DNA of 15,589 nucleotides from Nitrospiraceae bacterium (GCA_003523945.1 DOFS01000105.1:1-15589), one strand, 5' to 3'; shown: positions 1 through 7,565, numbered from the stretch's first letter. Numbers and translations: made by a program. The notes: a model not told the origin generated them from the letters alone.

Positions 1-686
1 TTGGGACAGGTTTCCATAGTAATGACGCCAGAGATGTCGTCTCGAATCCTTCTGCAACAACACTTCCCCGGGCAATCGGCTATGAGCTGGGAATCCGCAG
101 CCAACCCTGGACCTGGTCGGAGTTCCTGGCAACATTCTGGGTCTTAGATTTGGAGTCCGAACTGCTGTTCGTCGGTGATGAAGGGACCACAGAAGCACGA
201 GGGAAAACCCGTCGGCTTGGGACTGAATTGAGTGCTCGCTTAACCCCCGTGGAGTGGCTCGTCCTTCGGGGAGACATTACTTATACCAATGCCGAATTTC
301 GGAAAACAGGGAATTCCATCCCTTTGGCACCTGAGTTCACCGCGTTTTCATCGGTCACAACCCGCTTCCCAAGTGGACTATCGGGAACGTTGCAAATGTT
401 GACCGTGGGAAGTCGTGCAGGCACGGAAGATACCCGCGTGAAACTGGAGCCCTTTACGATTTTCGACCTTGTTCTTCGCTACAAAATTCCTCTAACGCTA
501 CCAACCGGACGCATGGAGGCTTTTTTGAGCATCCGAAATTTGACCGATACCGATTGGCGCCAGGCACAGTTTTATTATGCATCCCGTCTTCCAGGAGAAC
601 CCACCGGGGGAGTTGCCGATATTCACTTTGTTCCCGGCACTCCGCGGATGATCATGGGTGGACTCACGTGGTCATTCGGAGCGTAA
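1..686 (+). CDS. TonB-dependent outer-membrane receptor, C-terminal part (5' truncated)
   Basis: The reading frame is open from base 3 to the TAA at 684-686, about 227 residues, so the gene enters from outside the window. The visible part is the end of a 22-stranded beta-barrel of the kind that imports iron chelates, cobalamin or other scarce ligands using TonB energy. Supporting signs are alternating polar and aromatic strands (RAIGYELGIRSQPW, VEWLVLRGDITYTNAEF), the late-barrel motif NLTDTDWRQAQFYY typical of the last strands (family form NLFDxxY), and the near-terminal strand MIMGGLTWSF ending almost at the C-terminus with an aromatic residue, as the BAM machinery expects. The plug domain and TonB box lie upstream, so the ligand cannot be named. 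It converges with the TPR gene on the other strand across 89 bp in which I see no convincing terminator. Confidence 0.85.
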   Translation, partial: GTGFHSNDARDVVSNPSATTLPRAIGYELGIRSQPWTWSEFLATFWVLDLESELLFVGDEGTTEARGKTRRLGTELSARLTPVEWLVLRGDITYTNAEFRKTGNSIPLAPEFTAFSSVTTRFPSGLSGTLQMLTVGSRAGTEDTRVKLEPFTIFDLVLRYKIPLTLPTGRMEAFLSIRNLTDTDWRQAQFYYASRLPGEPTGGVADIHFVPGTPRMIMGGLTWSFGA

Positions 687-775
687 GGCGGAGAAGCCCC
701 TCGAAGGACATGTGGCCCTCGCCAAAAAAGGACTAATCCGTGCGAAATTGATAAAACCCTTTCTATTCAGCTCAC

Positions 776-1657
776 TTATTTTTGATCAAGATTGGCTTGA
801 GCATGTTGAATCCATGGCCTGGCCTCCGGCTCTAACGCAGGAATCAATTCAACCCCCTTATGGAGATCACGCAAACCCTCCTGATAATTTCTTTGTGCCA
901 CCCTGACCGCTCCGCGATTCAAATAGGCCGTGCCTAAATTAGGGTTCAGTTCCAGGGCTTTATTGAAATCTTTCAGACTTTCATTAAACATTTTCGCTTC
1001 CAGATAAATCCGCCCTCGCATAACATAGGCTTCGGGAAGCTTGGGATTGAGCACCAGCGCTTTGGAGGCATCCATGGCCGCCTTTTCAAGATCCTTTCGT
1101 TGAAGATGTGCCGCGGCCCGGTTCGCATAAGCGGCCGGGTCAAAGGGATTTAATTCCAAGGCCTTATCCAGATCAGTCAACCCGCCGTCAAGGTCTCCTA
1201 ATTGGATACGCAACAATCCTCGATTACTCAGGGCTGACACAAAATTTGGCTCAAGCTCCAAGGCCTTCGTATGATCGGCAAGAGCCCCGGACATATCTCC
1301 CTGAACCATCCTGGCCCCTCCACGATTCGTATAGGCCTCCGCCAGGTTCGGCTCGATTTCCAGGGCACGCGTATAGTCGGCAATGGACCCGGAAATATCT
1401 CCTATGCGGTATTTGACTAATCCCCGATTGGTATACCCCACGGCAAAATCGGGCTTTAGTTCAACAAACTGATCAAAAGAAACAAGAGCCTCTTGAAATT
1501 GCCCTTTCCCATAATGCGTCATCCCGATTCGGTACGCATCTTCCGCTGTGGGTTGAGCCATCGCCGGCCACAGCCCGGATCCGGCACCGACAAAAATACC
1601 GGCGACAAGCAATGGTAATGTCCAAGGTATTAAAGACGTGTGATGCTTCTCCTTCAT
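776..1657 (-). CDS. Exported tetratricopeptide-repeat (TPR) protein
   Basis: 293 residues. An N-terminal signal peptide (hydrophobic core about residues 11-30, likely cut after AMA at 34) is followed by seven consecutive 34-residue TPR units that fill the rest of the protein. Each unit shows the TPR pattern, for example AYTNRGGARMVQGDMSGALA with the ALELEP or ALELNP end. TPR arrays are protein-protein scaffolds; here it would sit in the periplasm or at the envelope. The ATG at 1657 is preceded by a GGGAG-type ribosome site. It lies 137 bp downstream of the sigma-54 activator gene on the same strand and may share its transcript. No enzymatic domain is present. Its partner is unknown; a scaffold role for the neighbouring export cluster is possible but not shown. 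Confidence 0.85.
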   Translation of the reverse strand: MKEKHHTSLIPWTLPLLVAGIFVGAGSGLWPAMAQPTAEDAYRIGMTHYGKGQFQEALVSFDQFVELKPDFAVGYTNRGLVKYRIGDISGSIADYTRALEIEPNLAEAYTNRGGARMVQGDMSGALADHTKALELEPNFVSALSNRGLLRIQLGDLDGGLTDLDKALELNPFDPAAYANRAAAHLQRKDLEKAAMDASKALVLNPKLPEAYVMRGRIYLEAKMFNESLKDFNKALELNPNLGTAYLNRGAVRVAQRNYQEGLRDLHKGVELIPALEPEARPWIQHAQANLDQK

Positions 1658-1794
1658 GGCTCTCTCCCTCGAAAGTGGTGGTTCTTGAAACTGTTAGCAT
1701 TCTGAAAAAATTCAAACAGTACAAACCCTCTCAGGCAGCGTTTCCAAACATCCCAGCAAGACAACATTCCAGCACAGGCTGGCCTTCAACTCAC

Positions 1795-3168
1795 CTAATT
1801 GAAAATTTCATTCTCCAGGACATCCGCGCGGAGATCGCTCAATCCCATTTCCTGGATCTTATAGAGAAGGGCCTTGTAACTGATTTGTAAAATTTTAGCG
1901 GTCAATGTGCGATTCCAATGAGTCTGTTGCAACGTGTTGAGAATCACTTCCCGCTCAGCCTCACGACTGGCTCTGCGTGAAATTTCTTTCAGGCCGCCCG
2001 AATACCCCAGAGGGCGATTCATCACATGTCCGTTCACCTCCACTGACTTGAGCTCTTGCTCAATAATACGAGAGTCCTGCAAAATCACTACCCGCTTCAT
2101 GAGATTTTCCAGTTCCCTCACGTTCCCTGGCCAAGCATAGTGTTCAAGCTTCCGCCAAATCTCGGAGGCAAAGACCATCTTGGAACGCTGGAATTGACGG
2201 GAAAATTTTTCGACAAAATAATTCACCAAACCGTGGATATCCTGGACGCGTTCTCGAAGAGGGGGGATCAACAGACTCATGACCTTGAGCCGGTAATACA
2301 AATCCTTCCGGAATTTTCCGGCTTTGACAGCCCCTTCCAGATCCCGATTGGTGGCAACGATGACTCTCACATTCACATGGATATCCTGTGATGAGCCCAG
2401 ACGGGAAAAATGATTGTCCTCGAGAACATGCAGAAGTTTGGCCTGCATGTGAAGAGGCAAATCCCCAATTTCGTCCAACAGAATAGTTCCCCCATTCGCA
2501 CATTCAAACTTCCCAGGTTTAGCATTTTGTGCCCCGGTAAACGCTCCGCGTTCATACCCAAATAATTCTGACTCCAACAACTCACCCGGAAGCGCCGCGC
2601 AATTGATCTTGATGAACGGCTTTTCTTTTCTTGGTGAAAAAACATGGAGATAGGAGGCCACAACTCCCTTCCCTACTCCACTTTCTCCCTGGAGCAACAC
2701 CGTGGCATCTGTGTCGATAATTTGCGTGACCAACTTCTCCAACTGTTTCATGCACTCACTTGATGTCCGTGTAAATAGACTTTCGACGCCTGATGAAGGA
2801 ATCGTTGGCTCCCCGAACAATAACCTTTCCGTCGTGAGGAGCAATGCTTCCGGAGTGGTATGATGGGCTGGGCAACCGGATTCCAGGATCGGGCCCAACC
2901 GGTAGGCATGGGGGCACATACCCCCAGGGGTCACCACAATTGTTGCGGTATGAGGGGAATGCTCTTCGACGATGGTGGTTAGAGCCTGACAGTCTGTCTC
3001 ATCCAGTGCGGAACCAGAGATGACCAGCGACGGCTGCCGGTTTTTGAGAACATTGAGAAGCCTGGCTTCCCGCTGTTCCCAAATAACTTCCTCCCCACGT
3101 GATCCGATGATTTGAAAACATTGCTGGAGCTCCGGAGTATAAGGCCCGAAGAATAAAACGGTCCCCAT
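1795..3168 (-). CDS. Sigma-54-dependent transcriptional activator (NtrC-type) with degenerate receiver
   Basis: 457 residues. The start at 3168 is chosen because GAAAGGAGAA lies just upstream; an in-frame ATG at 3195 lacks this. Residues 1-115 look like a receiver fold, but the strand that normally ends in the phosphorylated Asp reads SLVISGSAL, so phosphorylation is unlikely. The AAA+ domain is complete: Walker A GESGVGKG (161-168), the sigma-54 contact loop GAFTGA (208-213), Walker B GGTILLDE (226-233), the arginine-containing FRKDLYYRL (286-294) and [11 protein letters not shown] (346-356). A Fis-type helix-turn-helix follows (about 414-440). Such proteins bind upstream sites and use ATP to open sigma-54 promoters. 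A sigma-54 promoter lies 1.2 kb away in front of the divergent export cluster, so that cluster is a natural target (inference). Control is probably by protein or ligand binding, or by expression level, rather than by a kinase. Confidence 0.93.
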   Translation of the reverse strand: MGTVLFFGPYTPELQQCFQIIGSRGEEVIWEQREARLLNVLKNRQPSLVISGSALDETDCQALTTIVEEHSPHTATIVVTPGGMCPHAYRLGPILESGCPAHHTTPEALLLTTERLLFGEPTIPSSGVESLFTRTSSECMKQLEKLVTQIIDTDATVLLQGESGVGKGVVASYLHVFSPRKEKPFIKINCAALPGELLESELFGYERGAFTGAQNAKPGKFECANGGTILLDEIGDLPLHMQAKLLHVLEDNHFSRLGSSQDIHVNVRVIVATNRDLEGAVKAGKFRKDLYYRLKVMSLLIPPLRERVQDIHGLVNYFVEKFSRQFQRSKMVFASEIWRKLEHYAWPGNVRELENLMKRVVILQDSRIIEQELKSVEVNGHVMNRPLGYSGGLKEISRRASREAEREVILNTLQQTHWNRTLTAKILQISYKALLYKIQEMGLSDLRADVLENEIFN

Positions 3169-3556
3169 AGAGGGTTCTCCTTTCTTGTGGAACACAAAGG
3201 GGGAGTATGATCAAAATTTTCCCCTTTCCGTTCACAAATGAGAGCATGGGTACCCTGTGCTGATAAAAATATAAAGCCCTGTCTACAATGAAAAGCACCG
3301 CTATAAAATGCCTGCATACCATAATCGTCACAATCTGTTGTTCATGTTGTTACTCATCGGATACGGTCGGACGACTCAAGGTCACGTTGTTCCGCATTGC
3401 CCTGCTAGCTTTTTCCTGCTGATTGGGCTGTGTTCACGCGCAAATTTTTGCAAATATTTGATGATAGATTTGCATGCCCCCTTAACAGGTGAGCTGTTCA
3501 ATTCTTTGTTTCTTTAATTTGTACGCGTTTTTATATCCAGAAAGAGAAAAAAGAGA

Positions 3557-3576
3557 TACTAGGGTTTATCCTAGTA
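3557..3576 (-). terminator. Hairpin with minus-strand T-rich tail (possible terminator)
   Basis: Perfect 7-bp arms TACTAGG and CCTAGTA enclose a 6-nt loop. Read on the minus strand, the hairpin is followed by TCTCTTTTTTCTCTTTC, as in an intrinsic terminator. No gene to its right points this way. It would end an unknown minus-strand transcript or insulate the activator gene from antisense reading. It may also be only a palindromic operator. Confidence 0.3.
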
Positions 3577-4127
3577 GAGTAGTAAAAAGGCCCTAGAGTT
3601 CAAGATAGTTTCTGACACAAATTATCGAGCCGAAGAAAATTATCCTTTGCCGTTTGGGCTTGGAAACCATACCACCTTGTGACCCACCATCGGTCCTCCC
3701 GCGCCATCCCTCCCCTTCCTTGGTTCTTTGATTTCCACCCTTGATGTTCTTTTCCCCCTTCGGTTCATAAGGAAGAACATAACCACGGCAGCAATCTGTA
3801 TTTATAAACTTCTCATGTGTAAGTTTTTCTTGGTGCTCATTTTTTATTTCCGCCCTTAGCAGGAGATACCAACCAGCTGCCTGGCTAGACTATTTGCGAC
3901 GATCACGCATTCTGGAGCGTTCATTACATAAAATTTTTACAAAAAAAACAAGTTTATTTCATTTTTTGTTTTTTCGTCTCATGGGTCGCTCCCCCTTCCT
4001 TCATTTATTTTGTTATGCAAAAAGATACAGAATTTATCTAATGAGATACATTCTAAGATCTCGTTGTAAATCTCCTTCTCCCTCAACTGCACCATTTCGC
4101 CACAATTTTAATGGAGATCGCTGTTGC

Positions 4128-4149
4128 ACATTTTCGGATTCGAAAATGT
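4128..4149. promoter_or_regulatory. Perfect inverted repeat, candidate activator-binding (UAS) site
   Basis: Arms ACATTTTCG and CGAAAATGT are exact reverse complements (9 bp) around the 4-nt spacer GATT. The repeat sits about 200 bp upstream of the sigma-54 -24 element, within the usual range for enhancer sites of NtrC-type activators, and it lies between the divergent activator gene and the promoter. The link to that activator is inferred from position and symmetry. Confidence 0.4.
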
Positions 4150-4347
4150 TTGGGTCCTCATGTCCTACGAGCAATTAAGTAATTAGGAAAAAATTTTCAC
4201 AATTTATGAAATGAGATTTCCTTTATAAAAATTAGTTCCAGGATAAACTGATTTTTTGACCCCATCCCTTCGTAAAAAAAATTCGTTTCATGGAAATTTT
4301 GCGGTATTTTACCTGGAGCCGTGTTTCCGGGATGTTTCTGTACATTA

Positions 4348-4364
4348 AGGCACATCGCTTGCTT
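4348..4364 (+). promoter_or_regulatory. Sigma-54 (-24/-12) promoter of the export cluster
   Basis: The sequence AGGCACATCGCTTGCTT matches TGGCAC-N5-TTGC at nine of ten fixed positions. The essential GG (4349-4350) and GC (4361-4362) are exactly 10 nt apart. Transcription would start near 4374, giving a leader of about 280 nt before the first gene at 4653. A sigma-54 activator gene is divergently placed in the same region, which supports the call. Confidence 0.65.
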
Positions 4365-4388
4365 CGCTCATTCGTTACAGGAGCAAGC
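4357..4388. promoter_or_regulatory. Inverted repeat across the -12 element and start site
   Basis: Arms GCTTGCT (4357-4363) and AGCAAGC (4382-4388) are perfect reverse complements separated by 18 nt. The left arm contains the -12 GC of the sigma-54 promoter and the right arm lies just past the predicted start. A protein bound here could block the promoter. It could also be chance, given that one arm is constrained by the promoter. Confidence 0.25.
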
Positions 4389-4558
4389 AGATGACTCAAT
4401 TCAAATGGCGCCTTATTTCAGTCACAGATAAAAGCTTCCTGGCACGGAGAAAATGTTTCGGAATCTCAACCAAGGTTAGTCGTCTCGATCAAACACGCGT
4501 GTGCGATGTTTCTCAAAGGCCAAGAGAAAACAACCCGGGGAAGAGAAAGGAGGCAAGG

Positions 4559-4620
4559 CAACCCTGAGGTAAATCGGACTTCCGAGAAGTGGCGGAAGTC
4601 AGGTTGGCCGTTTTTATTTT
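4559..4620 (+). terminator. Leader stem-loop with T-rich tail (possible attenuator)
   Basis: The leader holds an exact 8-bp stem, GACTTCCG (4577-4584) with CGGAAGTC (4593-4600), and an 8-nt loop. An outer stem can extend it: CAACC-T (4559-4565, one bulged C) with AGGTTG (4601-4606). Four nucleotides later comes TTTTTATTTTT. The whole looks like an intrinsic terminator placed about 20 nt before the AGGAGG of the first gene. It could limit read-through or protect the mRNA 5' end. Confidence 0.4.
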
Positions 4621-4652
4621 TAACATGTTTTTATTTAAGAAGGAGGATGACC

Positions 4653-5456
4653 ATGACAAGAGTTCACACACTTCTCACAGGTATGAGTACATTAGCCTTG
4701 GTGGCAGCATTCAGCACTCCAGGGCTCGCCGCCAAAGCCGTCATCAACGATGCCGAGCTCGATCAGGTTACGGCCGCCGGGCAACCCAAAATCGCGATGG
4801 CGCAGGCCTATGATGATGCTTATGCGGAGAATTTCCAGAAGTATAGAATAGCTGGAAAAATTCAACAGAATTCTCAAGAGGAACTGAGAGCATTGACTCT
4901 GAATAACGTCTTTGGTGAGAACCAGGTTGCCAACGCCACCAACATCCAGTCTGCGGATGGAACCACTGATACCAGCTCGCAAGATAACACTGTTACCCAG
5001 AGTTGGGGGGCTGCCAAGGCCATGGACTATGTGAAGGTAGCGGGCGAACGCGGCGGCGATGTCTATGTGAAGTCCGGAAAAGGGTTGATTACACAGATCC
5101 AGGCCAATGGCGGAGATGCAGCGGCCGGAAAAATTGGATTCCTCTGGGCATTTGCAGATGAAATCGCCGATGCTCGATCCGAGCATGGCTATGCCGACGC
5201 TTACAACGATGTGAAAACGGACATCGCCGGAGTGATTGAGACGGATTCTCAGAAAAATCTCAACGCTCTGACAGTGAACAATGTCTTCGGATTGAATCAA
5301 GTAGCTAATGCCCTCAATATCGTTTCCGGTGCGGTCACTGTTCCAGATTTAGCAGCCGGAGGGGCGGCAAGTGGCACACAACAAAGCAATACCGTGAATC
5401 AATTCCGGGGAACTCCGGCGAATGCGGCCGATATTGTGGCTAATGCCAAATTGTAA
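4653..5456 (+). CDS. Exported two-repeat protein, candidate fibre subunit or matrix protein (first gene of cluster)
   Basis: 267 residues from the ATG at 4653, which follows AGGAGG (4641-4646) at ideal spacing; the frame stays open upstream but that part is leader. A Sec signal peptide ends near residue 26-27 (GLAA), followed at once by DAELDQVTAAG (33-43), a double-glycine-like leader. The mature part has two copies of one module: residues 51-119 and 179-254. Each contains L-x-A-L-T-x-N-N-V-F-G-x-N-Q-V-A-N-A-x-N-I; the first ends in QSWG and the second in QFRGTP. The Asn, Gln, Ala and Gly content and the N-x-V-x-G-x-N-Q pattern recall amyloid repeats of the FapB/FapC and curli type, but homology is not shown. 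No cysteine occurs in the mature protein. As first gene behind a sigma-54 promoter and before a leaky-looking terminator, it may be the most abundant component. Confidence 0.8.
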   Translation: MTRVHTLLTGMSTLALVAAFSTPGLAAKAVINDAELDQVTAAGQPKIAMAQAYDDAYAENFQKYRIAGKIQQNSQEELRALTLNNVFGENQVANATNIQSADGTTDTSSQDNTVTQSWGAAKAMDYVKVAGERGGDVYVKSGKGLITQIQANGGDAAAGKIGFLWAFADEIADARSEHGYADAYNDVKTDIAGVIETDSQKNLNALTVNNVFGLNQVANALNIVSGAVTVPDLAAGGAASGTQQSNTVNQFRGTPANAADIVANAKL

Positions 5457-5493
5457 GGTGAACTGGATGTCGTAAAAACTAAGGAGAAGGAAA

Positions 5494-5534
5494 GCGGGTG
5501 AGGGGTCAACAAGCCCTCGCCCGCAATCTTTTCT
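5494..5534 (+). terminator. Strong intergenic hairpin with T-rich tail (partial terminator)
   Basis: An 11-bp stem, GCGGGTGAGGG (5494-5504) with CCCTCGCCCGC (5514-5524), has one T-G wobble and a 9-nt loop, then AATCTTTTCTTC. It lies in the 116-bp gap between the first and second genes of the cluster. The tail is interrupted, so read-through is likely. It would lower expression of the downstream genes relative to the first, or stabilise the first gene's mRNA 3' end. Confidence 0.6.
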
Positions 5535-5572
5535 TCACAACTGTGGAAACATCGCACTCAGGAGAAGTAACC

Positions 5573-6463
5573 ATGATGAAACCAACGCACAATTTTTTTA
5601 GGACCTTCACTCTGGTAGGAGCCTTGGCTTTTCTGGCATCTCCAGGGTTTGCCCTTCAAGTGCTCGAAGATGAGGAACTTGATAAGCTTTCTGCTGCAGG
5701 GGATCCTGTGGTTCTTGAATCAGAAGGTGCCAAGGGATCGAAAGTGGCCTACGTGGATAGCAGCGTGTTTGAACTCGACTTTTCGGTTCCTCGAGCTCAG
5801 GATGGCCTCCGGGCATTGACCATCCAGAACGTCGTGGGTGAATTACAGCTCATGACCAATCTCAATGTGTTGTCTGCGAACGGAAATGTGGCGGGCACCG
5901 ACCAACGAAACTTTAGCGCACAGAGTTGGGGCAGCACCCTTCCTGATCCGGACACGGTCAAAACTGCCACTGCATACGCTGAAGCAGCCCCTTGTCAGGG
6001 TAATGGTGCCTGTGCCGGTGGATCAGGGTTAATTGGCGGACATTCCCCTGGGATTATTGCGGGGGATGCTGAGGCCGTCGTAGCCATTTCTCCGGCCGCC
6101 AGTGCTTCGGCCGATGTCATTGTGCGGTCCGAATCCAGTGAGGGAACATCCGAGGCCGCCATTAGCAACAACGCCCAGTTCAAGCTCAAATTCAGTGAAT
6201 CGGAAGCCCAAAAAGATTTATCAGCATTGTTTTTCAGCAACGTAGTTGGTCGAGCCCAAATGGCCCTAAATCTTAATATCGCTTCCGGCGGATTGGGCTT
6301 GATCCCGGGTTCGCAAGATACCTTTGCCAACCCCATCTCGGGAGATACCACAGGCGTGGTGAAACAAGTCAACACAGGCATTCAGTTCCGAGGAACACCG
6401 ATGGTGGCCTCCACCGGCACCACAGGATCATTTGACACCAGTATTGCTCACGCGAACCGATAA
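5573..6463 (+). CDS. Exported two-repeat protein, second candidate fibre subunit
   Basis: 296 residues from the ATG at 5573, with AGGAGA at 5560-5565; an upstream GTG in frame (5498) lies inside the hairpin and is less likely. A signal peptide ends near GFA (27), then DEELDKLSAAG (33-43) in the same position as in the first gene. Two modules match those of the first protein: about 67-120 (LRALTIQNVVGELQL ... QSWG) and about 203-276 (LSALFFSNVVGRAQM ... QFRGTP). The order of the QSWG and QFRGTP ends is also the same, so the two genes look like an old duplication. The linker between modules is Ala/Ser/Gly-rich and holds the only two mature cysteines, C141 and C147 (CQGNGAC). Role by context: minor or alternative subunit, or nucleator. 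No known family is confidently recognised. Confidence 0.78.
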   Translation: MMKPTHNFFRTFTLVGALAFLASPGFALQVLEDEELDKLSAAGDPVVLESEGAKGSKVAYVDSSVFELDFSVPRAQDGLRALTIQNVVGELQLMTNLNVLSANGNVAGTDQRNFSAQSWGSTLPDPDTVKTATAYAEAAPCQGNGACAGGSGLIGGHSPGIIAGDAEAVVAISPAASASADVIVRSESSEGTSEAAISNNAQFKLKFSESEAQKDLSALFFSNVVGRAQMALNLNIASGGLGLIPGSQDTFANPISGDTTGVVKQVNTGIQFRGTPMVASTGTTGSFDTSIAHANR

Positions 6464-6493
6464 GCTCATTCGAGAAACGAAGGATTACCTATC

Positions 6494-7561
6494 ATGAGAA
6501 GCCTTGTTGTTTCTCTTGTCATTACAGGATACAGCATGTTGTTTGGTCTGGGCCTCTCTCCCGGTTTCGGGGCCCAGATCCTGACGGACGCCGAGCTTGA
6601 TGATATTACCGCAGCCGGGTCATTCTCCGTTGAGATTATTCCTCCTTCCGCCCTGGCGGCCCCAAGAGCTCCGATTTCTGCGACTGGAGCGACTGCGCCG
6701 ACCGCTCCTACCACTCCCATGGCCATCCGAACGGCATCGGCGGCCATTCAAGCGGCCTCGGCGGCACTCAACGCGGCTTCCACGCTCAATAATAATTCGC
6801 AAGGCGTGCCCGTCGCGGCCAAGGCGGTCCAGGCGGCCTCAGCCGCTCTGGACACCATTTCTGCTTATAATGGGGTCACAGCCGTCAATGCGGCCACGGA
6901 TGCTCTTCAAGCGGCTACATCGGCCGTAAAAAATCTAAACCTGGATCCTAAAACGGCCAGTCCTTCCATCGTAGCCGCCTCTAAGGACCTTGAAACAGCC
7001 AATACCAATCTTGTCCAAAATTCGGTGCAAAGTGGAAACACGGCCATTGGGGCCGCTTCCGCTGCTCTCAAGGCAGCCTCAGCCGCCTTGGAAGCGACCC
7101 CAGCCCAGAATGGGTTGGAAGCACATGCTCCTGCCCCGGCTATCATTGCCGCCGCCGACGCGGTCAAAGCCGCATCGTCCGCCATTCATGCGGCCTCAAC
7201 TCTCAACAGTAGCGGAAATACGATGGGGTCGCCTCAAGGCGTGAGTGCTCTTAGTTCAGGGAAATTAGATCCAGGGGAATTAATTGACCCGGCATTACTG
7301 ACGGAAACTCCTGGAGTGAGATTCACCTTTGATGCCGGAGGAGGCACGACGGGGACAGGGACCGCACAAGTTCCACCCAGTGGGCCTTCCCTGAATGCCA
7401 ATAATCCCAATCTCACGTTTAGCGGGAATCCCATTCTGTCGGGTAACGCGTTTCAAGTACAAAACATGCTCCTTAATATGAATATTTGCGTTCAATGCCG
7501 AGCGAGCGGACACATTGTTCAAACGGGAAATGGATTTGTCTTTCCAATTACGGTTCAATAA
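6494..7561 (+). CDS. Exported alanine-rich protein with C-terminal CxxC, third substrate of the cluster
   Basis: 355 residues, beginning 30 bp after the previous gene. A signal peptide (to about GFGA, 27) is followed by DAELDDITAAG (32-42). Residues 78-238 are very Ala/Ser-rich with a recurring A-[AS]-x-A-[IL]-x-A-A-S unit, predicted to be helical; two related blocks start near 85 and 222 (both containing HAASTLN- or NAASTLN-like ends followed by Asn-rich stretches and QGV). The C-terminal 80 residues change to Gly/Asn/Pro-rich sequence and end in a conserved-looking NMNICVQCRASG with C332 and C335. The Asn/Leu repeats of the first two genes are not clearly present. A C-terminal CxxC is also reported for Fap subunits of Pseudomonas. 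It could be a linker, adhesin or cell-anchoring subunit. Low complexity makes database matching unreliable. Confidence 0.75.
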   Translation: MRSLVVSLVITGYSMLFGLGLSPGFGAQILTDAELDDITAAGSFSVEIIPPSALAAPRAPISATGATAPTAPTTPMAIRTASAAIQAASAALNAASTLNNNSQGVPVAAKAVQAASAALDTISAYNGVTAVNAATDALQAATSAVKNLNLDPKTASPSIVAASKDLETANTNLVQNSVQSGNTAIGAASAALKAASAALEATPAQNGLEAHAPAPAIIAAADAVKAASSAIHAASTLNSSGNTMGSPQGVSALSSGKLDPGELIDPALLTETPGVRFTFDAGGGTTGTGTAQVPPSGPSLNANNPNLTFSGNPILSGNAFQVQNMLLNMNICVQCRASGHIVQTGNGFVFPITVQ

Positions 7562-7565
7562 CATC

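Larger units (their letters stand above)
3169..4347. other. Long AT-rich intergenic control region
   Basis: About 1.2 kb between the divergent activator gene and the sigma-54 promoter of the export cluster. Short open frames here have no ribosome sites or protein-like composition, and I do not call a gene. About 3880-4300 is rich in A and T runs. Near 3438-3472 there is a cluster of small inverted repeats (GCAAA-TT-TTTGC, then TGCAAAT with ATTTGCA), and at 3484-3498 AACAG-GTGAG-CTGTT. These could be operators for the activator gene, whose promoter must lie here on the minus strand; no clear -35/-10 pair was found. The strongest elements are listed separately. Confidence 0.6.

Noticed and set aside
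3620..3690. Possible c-di-GMP riboswitch-like stretch with GAAACCA
   Set aside because: The conserved GEMM core and paired helices could not be traced.
3883..3898. Second sigma-54-like sequence TGGCTAGACTATTTGC
   Set aside because: GG and GC are 11 nt apart instead of 10, a spacing sigma-54 rarely tolerates, and two bases of the -24 box differ.
3894..4178. 94-codon open frame in the AT-rich region
   Set aside because: No ribosome site and a composition of translated A/T runs; it also covers the candidate regulatory palindrome.
4440..4456. TGGCAC near 4440 as a sigma-54 -24 element
   Set aside because: No GC or TTGC at the required -12 position.
4506..4652. In-frame upstream extension of the first cluster gene
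   Set aside because: The extension is basic, has no ribosome site and would bury the signal peptide; the ATG at 4653 has AGGAGG at ideal spacing.
4692..5300. 202-codon open frame on the minus strand of the first cluster gene
   Set aside because: Shadow frame of a low-complexity gene; the plus-strand frame has signal peptide, repeats and ribosome site.
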